From positions 1 through 64,000 of the forward strand of contig NZ_MIJE01000035.1 in NCBI RefSeq assembly GCF_001730225.1: a stretch of 64,000 nt of DNA, written 5' to 3'. Below the pieces are notes generated by a model. The model did not search any database. It was not told the origin of the DNA and saw nothing but the letters and a program-made list of their open reading frames with translations. The translations under genes were made by a program, and so were the position numbers. This document shows positions 61,558 to 64,000 of the stretch, piece by piece (the first letter of the stretch is position 1; every line of letters starts with the position of its first letter). Origin of the DNA: Desulfuribacillus alkaliarsenatis (GTDB lineage Bacteria > Bacillota > Bacilli > Desulfuribacillales > Desulfuribacillaceae).

Positions 61558-62351
61558 TTGGAGTACGTTTTAAAAAAGCTGGAAAAATATATTATTTTGA
61601 TCCATTGGATTTTGCGATAGATAAAGGTCAGCATGTAATTGTGGAAACTGCTAGAGGTGTTGAATTCGGTGAAGTTGTAGTAGGGAAGAAGCAGGTATCC
61701 GAAGAAGATCTAGTACTACCATTAAAAACCGTACTAAGATTGGCTACGGATGAAGATAAAAAGAACGTAGAAGAAAATAACAAAAAGGCTGAAGAGGCAT
61801 TAGCTGTTTGTCAGGAGCAGGTCATTAATCACAAGCTAGAGATGAAGCTTGTTGATGTTGAATATACATTTGATCGAAACAAGATTATTTTTTATTTTAC
61901 AGCGGATGGACGAGTTGATTTTCGTGAACTTGTTAAGGATTTAGCTGCCGTATTTCGGACTCGAATTGAACTTCGGCAAATTGGAGTCAGGGACGAGGCT
62001 AAGATGCTAGGTGGGATTGGTCCCTGTGGGCGACCTCTTTGCTGTGCTAGCTTTCTGGGAGAATTTGACCCAGTATCGATTCGCATGGCTAAGGATCAGA
62101 ATTTATCACTAAATCCAGCGAAAATATCTGGCATATGTGGAAGACTAATGTGCTGCCTTAAGTATGAAACTGATTCTTACGAAGAGGCTAGGGACTCCCT
62201 TCCAGATATAGGTGGTTATGTCGAAACGGAATTTGGTGTAGGTAAGGTCATAGGCTTAAATATACTAGAGAAAATTGTTCAGGTAGAACTAGAAGATTTA
62301 CAGGTTAAAGAATTATCATTAAGCGAAATAAAGGAAATAGAAATTAGATAA
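61545..62351 (+). CDS. ricT: RicT/YaaT, PSP1-domain Fe-S protein
   Basis: The 268-residue protein is a PSP1 homologue. It has a conserved cysteine cluster, CGRPLCCASFLG, followed by CGRLMCC and the start VVGVRFKKAGKIYYFDP. In Bacillus subtilis RicA/RicF/RicT bind [4Fe-4S] clusters and act in RNase Y regulation and the sporulation phosphorelay. It starts with GTG, with AGGAGG inside holB. Confidence 0.92.
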   Translation: MHWVVGVRFKKAGKIYYFDPLDFAIDKGQHVIVETARGVEFGEVVVGKKQVSEEDLVLPLKTVLRLATDEDKKNVEENNKKAEEALAVCQEQVINHKLEMKLVDVEYTFDRNKIIFYFTADGRVDFRELVKDLAAVFRTRIELRQIGVRDEAKMLGGIGPCGRPLCCASFLGEFDPVSIRMAKDQNLSLNPAKISGICGRLMCCLKYETDSYEEARDSLPDIGGYVETEFGVGKVIGLNILEKIVQVELEDLQVKELSLSEIKEIEIR

Positions 62352-62375
62352 TCTGTTAGTAAAAGGGTGGGGCGT

Positions 62376-62732
62376 ATGGATAAACAGGATATATTCAAGC
62401 AAGTAGCCCAAATCGAAGAGAATGTAGGGAGTCTTTATCAAGAGATTGGACTACTAAAGCAACAAATAGTCGCTCTAATAGAAGAGAATAATAACCTAAT
62501 GATTGAGAATAAACACCTTAGAGAGCGTAATGATAGAGAAAGAAAATACGTTCAAGAACCTAACTCTAACAATCTAAAGCGGCAGGAAGCACCTCCAGGT
62601 GAGGGCTATGATAACTTAGCCAGACTTTATCAAGAAGGATTTCATATCTGTAATGTTCATTATGGTGGTTTACGCACCGATGGTGACTGTCTATTTTGCC
62701 TTACATTTTTGAAGCATGTAGATTCTCAATAA
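62376..62732 (+). CDS. yabA: Replication initiation control protein YabA
   Basis: The 118-residue protein has an N-terminal coiled coil (about residues 6-58, with [15 protein letters not shown]) and a C-terminal zinc-binding part with HICNVHYG and DGDCLFCL, the CxH-CxxC zinc site. YabA binds DnaA and DnaN to restrain replication initiation. ATG 62376 is used; the GTG nine bases before is an alternative. Confidence 0.92.
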   Translation: MDKQDIFKQVAQIEENVGSLYQEIGLLKQQIVALIEENNNLMIENKHLRERNDRERKYVQEPNSNNLKRQEAPPGEGYDNLARLYQEGFHICNVHYGGLRTDGDCLFCLTFLKHVDSQ

Positions 62733-62748
62733 TTGCGAGGTGCTCTTT

Positions 62749-63501
62749 TTGACGACCAATCAAGAAAGATTAGATGAACTATCTGATGGAATGAAGATTA
62801 TCCAGTGCAAGGATGTATTCTCATTTTCTACAGACGCTGTTTTATTGGCAAGCTTTACTAGGCTAGATGCGAATGTCAGAAAGGTAATTGACTTAGGAAC
62901 TGGGACTGGCCTTATACCCTTACTATTAGCGAAAAGGTACCCTAAGACTTATTTTACAGGATTAGAAATACAAGAGCGTCTTGCAGATATGTCGAGACGC
63001 TCTGTTTTGTATAACGTTCAGCATGGGAATATTAGTGCAAACAGCATAAACATCGTCCATGGTGATTTGCGGCAAGCTGTTGAAGAGTTTGGTCATGGGT
63101 CGTTTGACGCCCTTGTATCAAATCCCCCCTATATGGAAAAAGGTATAGGTGAACAAAATCCTAACCAATACAAGGCAATTGCTAGGCATGAAATACATTG
63201 CAGCTTAGAGCAAATTTGTCAGGTCTCAAGTCAACTTTTAAAATCTGGCGGAAAGGCGTTTTATGTTTATCGGTCTATTAGGCTAGCGGAATTGATATCA
63301 GAGCTACGAAACAACAATTTGGAACCGAAAAGGATGCGGCTGGTTGCGCCAAGAATAGATAAAGAGCCGAATATTGTATTATTAGAGGCTATTAAAAATG
63401 GGAAGCCAGGATTGCGTATTGAACCAACACTGGCCGTCTATAATGAAGAAGGGAAATACACAGACGAGCTATTGTCTATGAATCCAACTAGTCCAAGTTA
63501 G
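62749..63501 (+). CDS. tRNA1(Val) adenine-37 N6-methyltransferase TrmN6/YabB
   Basis: The methyltransferase has the SAM motif IDLGTGTGLIPLLLAKRYP (about residues 45-63) and the NPPYM catalytic motif (about residue 127), which marks N6-adenine methylases, and fits the YabB group of 250 residues. It modifies tRNA-Val(UAC)-like A37 in related bacteria. The TTG start at 62749 is preceded by GCGAGG at eight bases; GTG 62740 overlaps that site. Confidence 0.88.
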   Translation: MTTNQERLDELSDGMKIIQCKDVFSFSTDAVLLASFTRLDANVRKVIDLGTGTGLIPLLLAKRYPKTYFTGLEIQERLADMSRRSVLYNVQHGNISANSINIVHGDLRQAVEEFGHGSFDALVSNPPYMEKGIGEQNPNQYKAIARHEIHCSLEQICQVSSQLLKSGGKAFYVYRSIRLAELISELRNNNLEPKRMRLVAPRIDKEPNIVLLEAIKNGKPGLRIEPTLAVYNEEGKYTDELLSMNPTSPS

Positions 63502-63510
63502 GAGTAAGCT

Positions 63511-64000
63511 ATGGAAAAGTTTAATGATGGTTTTATTCAGAATAGCTTTAGCAGCCAAGAACAAGGTTCTTTGTATCTTGTTGCAACACCAATTGGCAAT
63601 CTAGGTGATATGACTGCCAGAGCTATTGAGGTTTTGAAAGATGTTGATATGATAGCAGCCGAGGATACTAGGCAGACACGCAAGCTATTAAGTGCCTTTG
63701 ATATACATACTAAATTAGTAAGTTATCATGAGCATAATAAAGAGCAACAAGGCCAATATTTGCTTGAGCAGCTTCAAGCTGGAAGCAATATAGCCATTGT
63801 CTCGGACGCAGGTTTACCTGGAATTTCTGACCCAGGTGCAGATATTGCAGATTTAGCGATTTCAGCAAGCATACCAGTTATCCCTATACCAGGTGCTAGT
63901 GCTAGTCTTACGGCGTTAACGGCATCTGGGATTAATACAGATAGGTTCGTATTTTATGGCTTTCTTAACCGACAAAGAAGCAAAAGGAAGAAAGAGTTAG
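63511..64000 (+). CDS. rsmI: 16S rRNA 2'-O-methyltransferase RsmI (cut by window end)
   Basis: The gene starts with ATG 63511 after TAGGAG and is open to the window end, about 163 residues of roughly 290. The diagnostic segments are LVATPIGNLGDMT, AAEDTRQTRKLL, SDAGLPGISDPG and PIPGASASL. RsmI methylates the 2'-O of C1402 in 16S rRNA. It follows yabA and yabB as in Bacilli. The yazA-like gene that usually stands before it is absent here. Confidence 0.95.
   Translation, partial: MEKFNDGFIQNSFSSQEQGSLYLVATPIGNLGDMTARAIEVLKDVDMIAAEDTRQTRKLLSAFDIHTKLVSYHEHNKEQQGQYLLEQLQAGSNIAIVSDAGLPGISDPGADIADLAISASIPVIPIPGASASLTALTASGINTDRFVFYGFLNRQRSKRKKEL

Overview
The window is an AT-rich chromosomal segment from a spore-forming member of the Bacillota. 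The right third carries the gene order seen near the origin in Bacilli: tadA, seryl-tRNAs, a large Bacillus-type SRP RNA (ffs), dnaX, ybaB/ebfC, recR, yaaL, bofA, then tmk, holB, ricT (yaaT), yabA, trmN6 (yabB) and rsmI, the last cut by the window end. bofA, a RicT homologue and a sporulation-kinase-like sensor point to endospore formation. A four-subunit 2-oxoacid:ferredoxin oxidoreductase, a KamA-type radical SAM aminomutase and a CcmH-like cytochrome c maturation protein suggest an anaerobic or respiratory lifestyle. A relative of Desulfuribacillus or a similar anaerobic bacillus would fit, but I cannot prove the genus from the sequence.

Layout. 0.3-9.5 kb is a run of plus-strand genes: unknown membrane proteins, a GNAT/DNA-glycosylase fusion, a PPC-domain protein, an RluA-type pseudouridine synthase, an orphan histidine kinase with a coupled lipoprotein, and an alpha/beta hydrolase. 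9.5-12.7 kb (minus) is an ECF sigma factor, a likely anti-sigma and a large exported TPR protein. 12.8-18 kb holds a TetR regulator, two serine hydrolases, a methyltransferase and a lipoprotein. 18-21.4 kb (minus) is a second ECF sigma/anti-sigma unit with a SurA-like exported protein. 21.5-24.4 kb is a compact operon of unknown role with an ATP-grasp enzyme. 24.4-24.9 kb is a small gene graveyard with an HD-GYP tail and a methyltransferase tail. 24.9-28.5 kb (minus) is a TetR-controlled operon of two flavodoxin-fold proteins, a DUF6544-like protein and a membrane protein, with a striking operator array upstream.

28.7-45.6 kb is a mosaic of accessory genes: a membrane-tethered PstS-like protein, an FAH-family enzyme, KamA, a four-gene operon ending in a possible PD-(D/E)XK protein, a TetR/MMPL efflux pair with a duplicated operator, DUF4349, nitroreductase, SDR, CsaA, an orphan ABC ATPase, a thioesterase and a TRIC-like channel. 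45.7-64 kb is the conserved housekeeping block, interrupted by the ferredoxin oxidoreductase operon and its leading P-loop gene.

The most unusual observation is at 46335-46832 (minus). An otherwise intact CcmH-like gene, with a strong ribosome binding site, a signal peptide and a membrane helix, is read in one frame through a single in-frame TGA. That codon falls where a conserved cysteine is expected, and a short hairpin lies at SECIS-like distance behind it. It is either a candidate selenoprotein form of CcmH or a very recent nonsense mutation. Other items worth a second look are the triple alternating operator at 28594-28617, the GNAT-glycosylase fusion, two sets of short intergenic tandem repeats, and several truncated genes that keep their ribosome binding sites.
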